Source: DASPGQ01 sp035457705
GTDB taxonomy: Bacteria > Acidobacteriota > Vicinamibacteria > Marinacidobacterales > SMYC01
NCBI GenBank assembly: GCA_035457705.1
Contig: DATIBD010000039.1
Location: forward strand, 248,001-312,000
Direction of reading: 5' to 3'
Length of the DNA: 64,000 nucleotides
This document shows positions 41,591 through 50,351 of this stretch, one piece after another (positions within the stretch are counted from its first letter, which is position 1; each line of letters begins with the position of its first letter). Below the pieces are notes generated by a model, which did no database searches, was not told the origin of the DNA, and was given only the letters and a program-made list of their open reading frames with translations. The position numbers were made by a program, and so were the translations under genes.

Positions 41591-42142
41591 ATGACTGAAC
41601 CCAGCAGCAGCCGTGCTTCGGGAGAAGCGCGAGGCATTCAGAAATCCCACCTGTTGGCAGCCCTGCTTGGCTTCATCGTCTTCTTCGTCGCGAGTGCCGC
41701 CATCGTTGCCTCTCGCGTACCTGAGGTGGACCAGCCGATTCGTTTCAATCATCGGATCCACACGGTCGAGAACGAGATGGCTTGTACCGAGTGTCATGGG
41801 TATTACGAAAAGGAGGCGTTTTCCGGGCTCCCCGACCGAGACACCTGCGCCTTTTGTCACGAGGAGGCTCAGGGAGAGAGTGCTCAGGAGGCCGCGCTGG
41901 TCGAGCTCCTGAGCTCAGGAGCATCCCTCGAGTGGATGCCTCTCTTTCGCCAACCGGCGCACGTGTTCTATTCCCACCGCCGACACGTCGTGGCGGCGGG
42001 GCTCGAGTGTGAGGCATGCCATGGAGAGATCGGACAGAGCGAATCCCCTCCGCGGCGGGTGGGGCGGCTCGAAATGAGCGATTGCATCGATTGTCACGAA
42101 CGGGAAAACGCCTCCGGGGGGTGTACGACATGTCACCGCTGA
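41591..42142 (+). CDS. Membrane-anchored pentaheme cytochrome (QrcA/ActA-like)
   Basis: 183 residues. An N-terminal signal anchor (LLAALLGFIVFFVASAAIVA) is followed by five CxxCH sites: CTECH, CAFCH, CEACH, CIDCH, CTTCH, with extra His such as IRFNHRIHTVENEMACTECH and VFYSHRRHVVAAGLECEACH typical of class III (c3/c7-like) folds. Placed before a molybdopterin-type subunit, FeS protein and NrfD, it is the probable heme subunit of a Qrc/alternative complex III-type quinone reductase/oxidase. Confidence 0.88.
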   Translation: MTEPSSSRASGEARGIQKSHLLAALLGFIVFFVASAAIVASRVPEVDQPIRFNHRIHTVENEMACTECHGYYEKEAFSGLPDRDTCAFCHEEAQGESAQEAALVELLSSGASLEWMPLFRQPAHVFYSHRRHVVAAGLECEACHGEIGQSESPPRRVGRLEMSDCIDCHERENASGGCTTCHR

Positions 42143-42170
42143 AGCAGCGCGAACGCCAAAGGAGATGAGC

Positions 42171-44621
42171 ATGAAGTTCGACCGTCGCCGATTCCTGGGT
42201 TTCACTGTGGGGGCGGCCGCCGGTACCGCCGTGGGGGTTCCGGTGTCACGCACCTACTCGGATGTCATGGCGGCCATGAATCCCCTGGTGTACCCGCCGA
42301 GAGGTACCGAGGATTTCGCTCTCTCGGTTTGCTCTCTCTGTCCCGGCGGCTGCGGCGTTCGCGCGAGACGGGTCGGGGGGCGCGTGGTGAAGCTGGATGG
42401 TAATCCTTTTCATCCCGTCAATGGCGGACGACTTTGCCCCAAGGGGCAGGCAGCTCTCCAGCTTCTCTACCATCCTGATCGCGTGGCGACACCTCTGCGG
42501 CGCACCGGGGCGAAGGGTTCCCCCGACTCCTTCGAACCGGCATCGTGGAACGAAGCTCTGGAGCAGATCGGAGGCCGCCTGCGCTCGCTTCGTCAGGAAG
42601 GCAAGCCCGAGTCGCTCATCTCGATTCGGGGACCCCTGCGGGCCACGTCACGCAGGCTCCTCACCCGGTTCCTGGAAGCGTTCGGAACTCCCAACGACAT
42701 CGAGCTTCACCGGGGGGAGGATGCCGCAGCGCTCGCGCTCGAGCTTTCTCAGGGCGTGCGCGCAATGCCAGCCTACGACCTGAAGAGTGCCGAGTACGTC
42801 CTCTCGCTTGGGAGCGCGTTGCTGGAGGCATGGAGCTCGCCGGTAAACACCATGCGATCCTACGGTGAATTTCGCCAGGGGCGCGCGGGCCGCCGTGGCA
42901 AGCTCGTTCAGGTCGAGCCACGTCTGTCGGTCACCGCTGCAGCCGCCGACGAGTGGATCGCTGTGGCGCCTGGAACGGAGGGAATCTTCGCTCTCGGTGT
43001 CGCCGCGGTCCTGGCATCGGAGGGCCTTTACGACCGCGACTTCGTGAGCGAGCGAACCATCGGTTTCGACGACGTTGGGGATGAAGATAGTGGCGTGCAC
43101 GAAGGTCTACGAACTATCCTCGAGCGCGATTACACGCTAGAGAGCGTCACTGCTCGAACCGGTGTTCCCGTCAACACGATCTTGAGGATCGCTCGGGAGT
43201 TCGCCACGTCGCGAGGTCCCCTCGCGACCGGGCCTCGTAAGGGTCCCCTCCTCCCCGGCTCTCTCCTCGGTCATCTCGCCGCACAGTATCTGAACGCGCT
43301 CACGGGGAACATCGATCAGCCCGGGGGGCTTCTGCTCTGCGAAGAGGTCCCCTTGTCTTCCTGGCCCGAGCTTCCAGCCGATCCTGTTGCGGCGAAGGGA
43401 CGCTCCTTGCCTCGACTCGACGATGCCGAGGCTGACGACGGCTTGCCTCGTCTTCATTCCGAGCCGGAGCGACTGGCCGAGGCGGTCCGGAGGCGTTCGC
43501 CCTACGCTGCCGAGATGCTCTTGCTGGCAAACGCCGATCCGGTGTTTGCAACTGTCGCCCGGGAAAGCTTCACCACGGCCCTCGACCGAATTCCGTTCGT
43601 GGTCGCGATTTGCTCGATTCCAAACGACAGTACCTTCATGGCCGACTGGATTCTTCCCGAATCACACTTTCTCGAATCCTGGGAGCTCGACACGACACCT
43701 CCTGGAGTGCCCTTTCCGCTGGCGAGCCTGGCACGGCCCGCGCTTCAGAAACCATTCGCGGACTCCAAGGCCACTGGGCAAATCGTTCTCGAGCTCGCTC
43801 AACAGTTGGGCGGAGAAGTCGCCGCCTCCTTCCCCTGGACGAACCTCGAAGAAGTAGTTCGATCCGACGTGGAACGTCTCTACTCGGCCCGGCGCGGCGC
43901 GGTAATGGGCACAGCGTTCGATGAAGCCTGGGTTCTACTCATGGAGGGGGCGGGCTGGTGGGCCCCCGGCTACCGTTCCGCAGACGAGCTCTGGGAGCGG
44001 ATGCACGAGACGGGAGGCTGGTGGGATCCGTTCTACGATCACTCCAACTGGCAGCGCGTGTTTCGGACGTCCTCCGGACGACACGAGTTCCGGCCCGATC
44101 TGCTGACCCGGCTCGTGGAAAGAGCGGAGGCCGTCGGGTCGACTCCCCCCACCGACGGAATGGAAGATGGCGAGGAGAGTGGCGCGGATCAGAAACTCTC
44201 TCTCGTTCTCTTCGAGCCGCTACCGGTCGCCGCCGCGTCGGGCGCGGAGCTACCTTTCCTTCAAGCCATACTGGATCCCGGCCTCGAGGAGCGCTGGGAA
44301 ACCTGGGTCGAAGTGCACCCGGACACGGGGAGAGCCAGGGGTCTATCCGATCGCGATTGGGTCGAGGTGTCTTCTGCCGTGGGACGGATAGAAGCGCGAC
44401 TCAGGCTCACGCCTCGAATCGTCCCCGGAGTGGCTGCAGTTCCCGTGGGTCTTGGAAAGCGAAGCGGAGGTCGCTGGGCTCGCGGCCTAGGCGCGAATCC
44501 TTTGCATTTGATATCGCCTGATGAGAACCCCCTTGGGGCGATCTCACCGACGGGAGCGACCCAGATCGAATTGAGATTGTTGAACCAAGACGGCCAGTCC
44601 GTGCGGGAGACGGAGGTCTGA
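42171..44621 (+). CDS. Molybdopterin-oxidoreductase-family subunit (QrcB/PsrA/ActB-like)
   Basis: 816 residues. Start 42171 is preferred over the in-frame ATG at 42165 because AAAGGAG (42158-42164) would abut the latter. Tat signal DRRRFLGFTVGAAAG. A [4Fe-4S] site is present: CSLCPGGCGV (first Cys54) and GRLCPKG. The bis-MGD fold continues (SLISIRGPLRATSRR, LNALTGNIDQPGGLL, ILPESHFLESWELD). Loss or retention of cofactor cannot be decided: Qrc and ACIII homologs lack the Mo cofactor, yet the FeS cysteines are kept here. Four bases precede the FeS gene. Confidence 0.88.
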   Translation: MKFDRRRFLGFTVGAAAGTAVGVPVSRTYSDVMAAMNPLVYPPRGTEDFALSVCSLCPGGCGVRARRVGGRVVKLDGNPFHPVNGGRLCPKGQAALQLLYHPDRVATPLRRTGAKGSPDSFEPASWNEALEQIGGRLRSLRQEGKPESLISIRGPLRATSRRLLTRFLEAFGTPNDIELHRGEDAAALALELSQGVRAMPAYDLKSAEYVLSLGSALLEAWSSPVNTMRSYGEFRQGRAGRRGKLVQVEPRLSVTAAAADEWIAVAPGTEGIFALGVAAVLASEGLYDRDFVSERTIGFDDVGDEDSGVHEGLRTILERDYTLESVTARTGVPVNTILRIAREFATSRGPLATGPRKGPLLPGSLLGHLAAQYLNALTGNIDQPGGLLLCEEVPLSSWPELPADPVAAKGRSLPRLDDAEADDGLPRLHSEPERLAEAVRRRSPYAAEMLLLANADPVFATVARESFTTALDRIPFVVAICSIPNDSTFMADWILPESHFLESWELDTTPPGVPFPLASLARPALQKPFADSKATGQIVLELAQQLGGEVAASFPWTNLEEVVRSDVERLYSARRGAVMGTAFDEAWVLLMEGAGWWAPGYRSADELWERMHETGGWWDPFYDHSNWQRVFRTSSGRHEFRPDLLTRLVERAEAVGSTPPTDGMEDGEESGADQKLSLVLFEPLPVAAASGAELPFLQAILDPGLEERWETWVEVHPDTGRARGLSDRDWVEVSSAVGRIEARLRLTPRIVPGVAAVPVGLGKRSGGRWARGLGANPLHLISPDENPLGAISPTGATQIELRLLNQDGQSVRETEV

Positions 44622-44624
44622 GCC

Positions 44625-45326
44625 ATGGCACGCTGGGCGATGGTTGTCGATCTGGATCGCTGCACGGCCTGCCAGGCTTGCGTCGTCGCCTGTCAGGTCG
44701 AGAACAACGTACCACCGGCGGGGGTCGAGGAGTCGGAGCAGGGTCGCGCCATATCGTGGCTGCGGCTCGTGGCATTCCAGGAGGAACAGCACGGAACTCG
44801 GCCCGGGCTGCGTTTCGCTCCTCTGCCTTGCATGCATTGCGACAATCCTCCGTGCACCAAGGTGTGCCCCGTTCAGGCGACGCAAATCGACAGTGAGGGT
44901 CTCGTCGCACAGGTCTATCCTCGCTGCATCGGCTGTCGGTACTGCACGACCGCTTGTCCCTATACCGTGCGTCAGTTCAACTGGAAGTCCCCCTCCTGGC
45001 CGGAGCCGATGGAAATTGGACTTAGCCCGGACGTCTCGGTTCGCCCCAAGGGTGTCGTGGAGAAATGCACTTTCTGCCATCACCGCCTGCAGCGCGCCAA
45101 GGACGAGGCCCGGGCCGAGCGCCGCGAGCTCCAGGAAGGGGATTACGTTCCGGCCTGCGTCGAAACCTGTCCCAGCGGGGCTCTCGTTTTCGGAGACCTG
45201 GACGACCCCCGCGCCGAAGTCTCTCGCCTCGCCGAAAGTCCCAGGGCTTTTCGGCTCATGGAGGAGCTGGGAACGGAGCCCAAGGTCATCTACTTGAGCA
45301 AAGGAGAGTGGGGTGGAGAAATCTAA
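44625..45326 (+). CDS. Four-cluster ferredoxin subunit (QrcC/PsrB/NrfC-like)
   Basis: 233 residues without own signal; probably exported with the Tat-bearing partner. Four groups of cysteines: CTACQACVVAC, CMHCDNPPCTKVCP, CIGCRYCTTACPY and CTFC...CVETCP, enough for four [4Fe-4S] clusters. It carries electrons between the NrfD quinone site and the molybdopterin-type subunit or cytochrome. Confidence 0.93.
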   Translation: MARWAMVVDLDRCTACQACVVACQVENNVPPAGVEESEQGRAISWLRLVAFQEEQHGTRPGLRFAPLPCMHCDNPPCTKVCPVQATQIDSEGLVAQVYPRCIGCRYCTTACPYTVRQFNWKSPSWPEPMEIGLSPDVSVRPKGVVEKCTFCHHRLQRAKDEARAERRELQEGDYVPACVETCPSGALVFGDLDDPRAEVSRLAESPRAFRLMEELGTEPKVIYLSKGEWGGEI

Positions 45327-46677
45327 GCTCGAACCAAGGGACGCCGCCTTGCTTCGGCCCATCGAGAAAACCACCGTCAAGTTTTGGATCTTCATTGGTG
45401 TTCTCCTTGTCATCTGGGCGGCTGGAATCTACGGATGGTTCACTCAGCTCGCGCGGGGCCTGGACGTTACCGGACTCAACGTCCCCGTATACTGGGGTGT
45501 CTACATAACGAACTTCGTCTTTTTCATCGGCATCAGCCACGCGGGGACGCTAATCTCCGCCATCCTCCGACTTTCTCACGCCGAGTGGCGCCGGCCCATC
45601 ACGCGGGCCGCCGAGGTCATCACCGTTCTCGTTCTGTTCTTCGGCGTGGGCTGCGTCATCCTCGACCTCGGGCGACCAGACCGAGCGTTGAACGTTCTCA
45701 AGCACCCCAATTTTCGATCGCCGCTTCTCTGGGACGTGACTTCGATCAGCATCTACCTTACGGCGAGCACGCTGTATCTTTTCTTACCGTTGATACCCGA
45801 CATCGCGATCCTTCGAGATCACTACCCGGGCCGTCGCTGGCTCTATCGTTTGCTCGCGCTTGGGTGGACGGGCACCGAGAGGCAGAAGCGCCTCCTGGAG
45901 ACCCTGATCTCGATCATGGCGGTTCTGGTGATTCCCATCGCGGTCTCCGTCCACACGGTGGTCTCTTGGGTCTTCGCCATGACGGTTCAACCTATGTGGC
46001 ATTCGACCATATTCGGCCCGTACTTCGTCGTTGGGGCCATCTTTTCCGGAATCGCGGCGATCATCATCGCGATGGCTGTAGTCCGACGGGTTTACCACCT
46101 GGAGGACTATCTCAAACCAATCCACTTCAACAATCTGGGGCTCCTTCTCCTCGTGATGTCGCTCCTGTGGTTCTACTTCACTTTCGCGGAGTTTCTCACG
46201 ACCTTCTATGGCTCCGACCCGTCTCACATGACGGTCTTCTTGTCCAAGGTGGGTGGAGAGTTCTCCTGGTACTTCTGGATCATGGTGGCCGCTTGCTTCA
46301 TCGTCCCTGTCGTGCTTCTCGCCAACGGGCGAACCCGAGGCGTCGTTTGGGGAACCGTTGCCGCCTCGGTGTCGGTGGAGATCGGCATGTGGCTCGAGAG
46401 ATTTCTCATCGTGGTGCCGAGTCTGTCTCGACCTCGGCTTCCGCTCGAAGGTAGCGCCTATACCGCCTCGTTGGTGGAGTGGTCCCTGCTCGCGGGCTTC
46501 GTCGCCATGTTCATCTTCCTGTACGCCATATTCACGAAGCTATTTCCCATCATCTCGATTTGGGAGATTCAAGAAGGTCGCGATCACTCGATTGCCGACG
46601 TGACGGAAAGGGTAAGAAGCTACCTCGACACGGCGCCTGTTCCCCTAGCGCCCGCGGCTTCCGGGAGCGGAGAGTGA
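45313..46677 (+). CDS. NrfD/PsrC-family quinone-interacting membrane subunit
   Basis: 454 residues, GTG start inside the end of the FeS gene after AAAGGAG. About 9-10 helices, with VPVYWGVYITNFVFFIGISHAGTLISAILRL near residue 60 typical of NrfD proteins, and acidic/His residues in membrane segments. It binds and oxidises or reduces menaquinol/quinone. Together with the two genes before it and the pentaheme protein it forms a Qrc-like CISM complex. Confidence 0.93.
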   Translation: MEKSKLEPRDAALLRPIEKTTVKFWIFIGVLLVIWAAGIYGWFTQLARGLDVTGLNVPVYWGVYITNFVFFIGISHAGTLISAILRLSHAEWRRPITRAAEVITVLVLFFGVGCVILDLGRPDRALNVLKHPNFRSPLLWDVTSISIYLTASTLYLFLPLIPDIAILRDHYPGRRWLYRLLALGWTGTERQKRLLETLISIMAVLVIPIAVSVHTVVSWVFAMTVQPMWHSTIFGPYFVVGAIFSGIAAIIIAMAVVRRVYHLEDYLKPIHFNNLGLLLLVMSLLWFYFTFAEFLTTFYGSDPSHMTVFLSKVGGEFSWYFWIMVAACFIVPVVLLANGRTRGVVWGTVAASVSVEIGMWLERFLIVVPSLSRPRLPLEGSAYTASLVEWSLLAGFVAMFIFLYAIFTKLFPIISIWEIQEGRDHSIADVTERVRSYLDTAPVPLAPAASGSGE

Positions 46678-46694
46678 TGCAAAGGGGGTTACCC

Positions 46695-47906
46695 ATGCGT
46701 GAGACGTCATGTAAAAGCGGCGCTCCACCTCCCGCGGCACTGCTTCTCACGAGTTTTGCCCTCGTCTTATCCGCGGGAGTGGAGGCCCAGGAGGGATTCG
46801 GGGATCCGATCCAGGGGCAAGCCATTTTCCAGTCGCTGGGTTGCGTTCGTTGCCACGCTGTGCGGGGCGCAGGGGGCCGTATCGGCCCCGACCTCGGACG
46901 CAAGGGCGTGAGGGGATCCTTCTACGACATCGCCGCCGACATGTGGAATCATTCTCCGATAATGGACGAGAAGATGCGGGAGTTTCATCTCACTCGTCCC
47001 CGCTTCGGGGAGGAGAGCGACCTGTCCAATCTCGCGGCGTTCCTGTACTTCCTGAAGTACTTCGACGAGCCGGGAGATCCGCAGGCGGGTAAGACCTTGT
47101 TCACGGAGAAACATTGCATCCGATGCCACGCCGTCGCCGGACAGGGTGGCGACACCGCGCCAAGGCTGGACCGGCTTCCTCGCAGTGTGTCGCCTCTCCG
47201 GATCGCGCAAGATCTCTGGAACCACGGTTCCGCCATGGTAACCGCGATACAGATGCAGGGGCTCGACGTTCCTACGTTCCAGGGCAACGAGATCATCGAC
47301 TTGCTCGCCTACCTTCGAAGCCAAGGCGAGAGACGAGCGACTCGAGAGTTTCAGTCCTCGGGCGAGCCCACGAACGGTAGAAAGCTCTTCGAAAGCAAGG
47401 GGTGCAGCCGATGTCATACGATCTTCGGGACGGGCTCGAGCGTCGGTCCCGACCTGGGCATCACCGAGCTACGGGGAAGCGTGACTCAGATCGCCGGCCG
47501 CATGTGGAACCACTGGCCGCAGATGAGCCAGGCGATGCGAGATCTCGGGATGCAACGGCCCGAGTTCAGCGCGGACGAGCTCGCCGATCTTTTTTCCTAT
47601 GTGTTCATCGCGCGCTACGAGGGGAGACTAGGTGACGTCAGTCGCGGGGAGACCGTCTACCGATCCAAAGGCTGCGCCACCTGTCACGGGGAGGGGGGCC
47701 AAGGCGACATCGGTCCGTCGCTTGCAGGAGACTCGCAACCGGCCACCAAGGAGCGTATAACCCAACGAATGTGGAATCATGGACCCAGAATGTGGGAGGA
47801 GATGGCGGAGCAGAGGATTCCCTGGCCTCGGTTTTCGGCCGAACAGCTCGCGGATCTGATTGCGTACTTGCAGTCTCTAGAATCGACCACATCCGACGTA
47901 CCGTGA
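46695..47906 (+). CDS. Four-domain tetraheme cytochrome with WNHxPxM repeats, A
   Basis: 403 residues; AAAGGGGG (46681-46688) supports the ATG at 46695, though 46677 is in frame. Signal peptide, then four repeats of about 90-95 residues. Each has CxxCH (Cys50, 141, 237, 327) followed about 35-45 residues later by a WNH motif: MWNHSPIM, LWNHGSAM, MWNHWPQM, MWNHGPRM. The Met in that motif is a likely distal heme ligand. No match to a known multi-domain family was recalled. It follows the NrfD gene and is probably the periplasmic electron acceptor or donor of that complex. Confidence 0.88.
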   Translation: MRETSCKSGAPPPAALLLTSFALVLSAGVEAQEGFGDPIQGQAIFQSLGCVRCHAVRGAGGRIGPDLGRKGVRGSFYDIAADMWNHSPIMDEKMREFHLTRPRFGEESDLSNLAAFLYFLKYFDEPGDPQAGKTLFTEKHCIRCHAVAGQGGDTAPRLDRLPRSVSPLRIAQDLWNHGSAMVTAIQMQGLDVPTFQGNEIIDLLAYLRSQGERRATREFQSSGEPTNGRKLFESKGCSRCHTIFGTGSSVGPDLGITELRGSVTQIAGRMWNHWPQMSQAMRDLGMQRPEFSADELADLFSYVFIARYEGRLGDVSRGETVYRSKGCATCHGEGGQGDIGPSLAGDSQPATKERITQRMWNHGPRMWEEMAEQRIPWPRFSAEQLADLIAYLQSLESTTSDVP

Positions 47907-47965
47907 GGCCGCGACCAGAGCTCCCGGAGCCAGGTGAACGATCTCTGCGGGAAAAGGAGGAGAGC

Positions 47966-49171
47966 ATGAATCCTAAAACGCGAAAAGCTCTCTGGTGGGT
48001 TCTTGGTGCCACCCTTCTTGCCGTTATTCTCGTCACGGGCCCCAAAGGACCGCGGGAGCTGGATACGCTTGCGGGATTTCTTCCAGGTAATCCGCATCGC
48101 GGAGGTGAGCTTTTCTATGAACGTGGTTGTGTAGGTTGTCATGCGATATCGGGAATCGGTGGCAAGGAAGCCGCCGACCTCGCTAGGCCGGGTGGTGTTC
48201 CCTCGGATTTAGAGGACATCGCGGGGGCGATGTGGAACCATGCCCCGGAGATGTGGGAAAGCATGAGGAGCGCTGGACTGACGCCACCCCAGCTCAGCCC
48301 CGAAGACGTTGCGGACCTGATGGCCTTTCTGTTCGCGGCCGGTTATCTCGAAGAGCAAGGGGATCCAGGGCGAGGGCGAGCCGTCCTGACAAGCAAAAAA
48401 TGTCGAAACTGCCACCCCCTCGGAGACGAGAGCTCTGGAGTCGGCCCAAACCTCGCCCGCTGGTCCTCAAGGGCAAACCCAATCGTGTGGTCCGCCGCGC
48501 TATGGAATCATGCGCCGGAGATGGAAAAGGCCATGAAGGCGGAGGGAATCGCGTGGCCGGAGCTTTCGAAAACGGAAGTCAACGACATTCTCGCCTACCT
48601 CAGGACGACGGGTAGTGTGCCTCACGAGCGCGCGCCGTTGCCCGGGGACCCTCGAACCGGGCAATCTCTGTTTCGGCGGGACTGCCAGGGATGTCATAAG
48701 GCGGAAGGCGAAGGCGGTGATGTTGGTCCCAACTTGGACGAGGGGGCAGAAGCGCCTAGCCTAGCCGGGTTGGCTGCCTCGTTTTGGAATCATTCCCCGG
48801 CCATGGGAGAGCGCATGAGCCAACTCGGGGTGGAGCGACCGATGCTCTCGGAATCGGAGATGGCAGATCTCATCACGTATCTCTTTGCAATCCGTTATTT
48901 CGAGCGACGGGGAGACGTCACCGTTGGCGCTCGGATCTACGAAGCCAGGTGCGGCAAATGCCACGGGGAGGAGGGTCGAGGGAATGGAAAGGACGGACCG
49001 GAGCTTCATCCCCACAAGCGTCAGATGAGCGCGGTGTTTCTGGCTTCGGCGTTGTGGAACCATGGTCCGCGCATGTACGAGCAAGCGACAGATCGTGGCC
49101 TGAACTGGCCGAAGTTCGCCAACCATGAGATGCACGACCTGATCGCCTATCTCCGAAGCCTGAGTCCTTAG
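47966..49171 (+). CDS. Four-domain tetraheme cytochrome with WNHxPxM repeats, B
   Basis: 401 residues; AAAAGGAGG (47952-47960) fixes the start. The N-terminal hydrophobic segment (ALWWVLGATLLAVILV) may be an uncleaved anchor. Four repeats carry CVGCH (Cys55), CRNCH (146), CQGCH (240) and CGKCH (329), each followed by MWNHAPEM, LWNHAPEM, FWNHSPAM and LWNHGPRM. It is a paralog of the preceding gene, domain for domain, so the pair arose by duplication of an already four-fold repeat. Confidence 0.88.
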   Translation: MNPKTRKALWWVLGATLLAVILVTGPKGPRELDTLAGFLPGNPHRGGELFYERGCVGCHAISGIGGKEAADLARPGGVPSDLEDIAGAMWNHAPEMWESMRSAGLTPPQLSPEDVADLMAFLFAAGYLEEQGDPGRGRAVLTSKKCRNCHPLGDESSGVGPNLARWSSRANPIVWSAALWNHAPEMEKAMKAEGIAWPELSKTEVNDILAYLRTTGSVPHERAPLPGDPRTGQSLFRRDCQGCHKAEGEGGDVGPNLDEGAEAPSLAGLAASFWNHSPAMGERMSQLGVERPMLSESEMADLITYLFAIRYFERRGDVTVGARIYEARCGKCHGEEGRGNGKDGPELHPHKRQMSAVFLASALWNHGPRMYEQATDRGLNWPKFANHEMHDLIAYLRSLSP

Positions 49172-49548
49172 CGCGATAGCACGCGAAGAAGCGACGCGCG
49201 AGACTCCGTGCCCTCGTTCCACGTCAGTCCCGCCTGCCTTCCTGCAGCCACGCGGAATGTTCGCCACCGCCAAGTCTCGACCCGCCAAAGTGGTCTCAGG
49301 TGCACAACGCCGTGGCGGGACCCGCGGTCGATCGTCCGCTCCGGCTCGGCGTTTGCGGGGCTTCGCGCCGATCTCGCGGCAGAAGTCTTGGCCGCCGGTC
49401 GGCAGGCTCGGCTGAATTTTTTCATCAGCCTGCAAATGCGGCGGAAGAGCTTTTCTGATATTTTGTTACCCAATCGGCCAGGTGCTTCCCGGCGAATTGG
49501 CTTGATGATGGTCTTCCCGAGAGCTCCTCGCACACATGGAGATCTGAT
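49172..49548 (+). other. 377-base intergenic region
   Basis: It contains the diverged copy 3 of the dispersed hairpin repeat (49309-49433). The rest shows no ORF, no clear sigma-54 or sigma-70 promoter and no U-tract terminator. It separates the tetraheme cytochrome B gene from the NapC-like gene, which may therefore depend on read-through. Confidence 0.5.
49309..49433 (+). repeat. Dispersed hairpin repeat, copy 3 (diverged)
   Basis: It starts with GCCGTGGCGGGACCCG as in copy 1 and ends with hairpin GCAGGCT ... AGCCTGC around a T-rich loop ending TTTTTTCATC. Relative to copies 1 and 2 the sixth stem pair has changed from G-C to C-G on both arms, a compensatory change. The middle part is not alignable by eye. 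Confidence 0.65.
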
Positions 49549-50163
49549 TTGACGCTTCTCGACGCGGGTTTCGTTGCCCTCGCACTCACCGGAATCTTTT
49601 TGATCCTCCTCGTCGTCGCACGTCCGCAGCTCACCGTCGAACGCGGCGGTAAGATTCTGGCCTTCATCGCACTCTTCATCCTGCCATTGGTTGCAAGCTG
49701 GATCGGCACGACGCGGCATCTCGAGCACTCGAAGTCCACCGGCTTCTGCCTGTCCTGCCACGAGATGGAGTCTTACGGAAGGAGCCTCCGGCTCGCAAAC
49801 CGTGCCTACCTGCCAGCAGGGCACTTCCTGAACAATCGAGTGCCGAGAGACCAGGCGTGCTACACCTGCCACACGACCTACACGATGTTCGGAGACGTTC
49901 AGGCGAAGATGCATGGGCTTCAGCACGTTTTCGTGCACTACCTGGGTACCATTCCGGAGAACATCGAGCTCTACAACCCTTACAGCAACCGCGAATGCCT
50001 GCACTGTCACGAGGGGGCGCGGAGCTTCGAGGAGTTGGAAGACCACGTGGATTTCAAGCAGGAGATCGCCTCCGGAGACACGTCCTGCCTCGAGTGCCAT
50101 GATTCCGTCCATGACATCGCCAATCTGGAGGGGCTGGAGACCTGGGAGGGAGTAAGCCGATGA
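49549..50163 (+). CDS. NapC/NirT-like tetraheme membrane cytochrome
   Basis: 204 residues, TTG start after GGAG. Two N-terminal hydrophobic segments (about 8-27 and 36-53) precede four heme sites: CLSCH in STGFCLSCHEME, CYTCH, CLHCH and CLECH. The FCLSCHEM first site is the NapC/NrfH-type motif in which Met can act as ligand. Members oxidise menaquinol and pass electrons to periplasmic partners, as CymA does for MtrA. This makes it a second quinol exit in the island. Confidence 0.87.
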   Translation: MTLLDAGFVALALTGIFLILLVVARPQLTVERGGKILAFIALFILPLVASWIGTTRHLEHSKSTGFCLSCHEMESYGRSLRLANRAYLPAGHFLNNRVPRDQACYTCHTTYTMFGDVQAKMHGLQHVFVHYLGTIPENIELYNPYSNRECLHCHEGARSFEELEDHVDFKQEIASGDTSCLECHDSVHDIANLEGLETWEGVSR

Positions 50164-50351
50164 CGCCGGAAAGAGTCGAGCTGCACAAACGATTACAACT
50201 GGCGGGCTTGCTCATTGTTGGCGGACTTCTCGTCGAGGTCATCACGATCTACTGGTCGCACCCGCTAGCTTTCGTTACGTTTCTATTGCTCGGTGGAGCC
50301 TTGGTCGCCGCCGGAGCGCTTCTTTACCTCTACTCGATCGTATCGGCCTGA
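50160..50351 (+). CDS. Small two-helix membrane protein
   Basis: 63 residues; ATG overlaps the stop of the NapC-like gene (ATGA). Two hydrophobic helices (LAGLLIVGGLLVEVITIYW and AFVTFLLLGGALVAAGALLYLY). Tight coupling suggests a small accessory subunit of the tetraheme protein. No family was recognised. Confidence 0.7.
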   Translation: MTPERVELHKRLQLAGLLIVGGLLVEVITIYWSHPLAFVTFLLLGGALVAAGALLYLYSIVSA

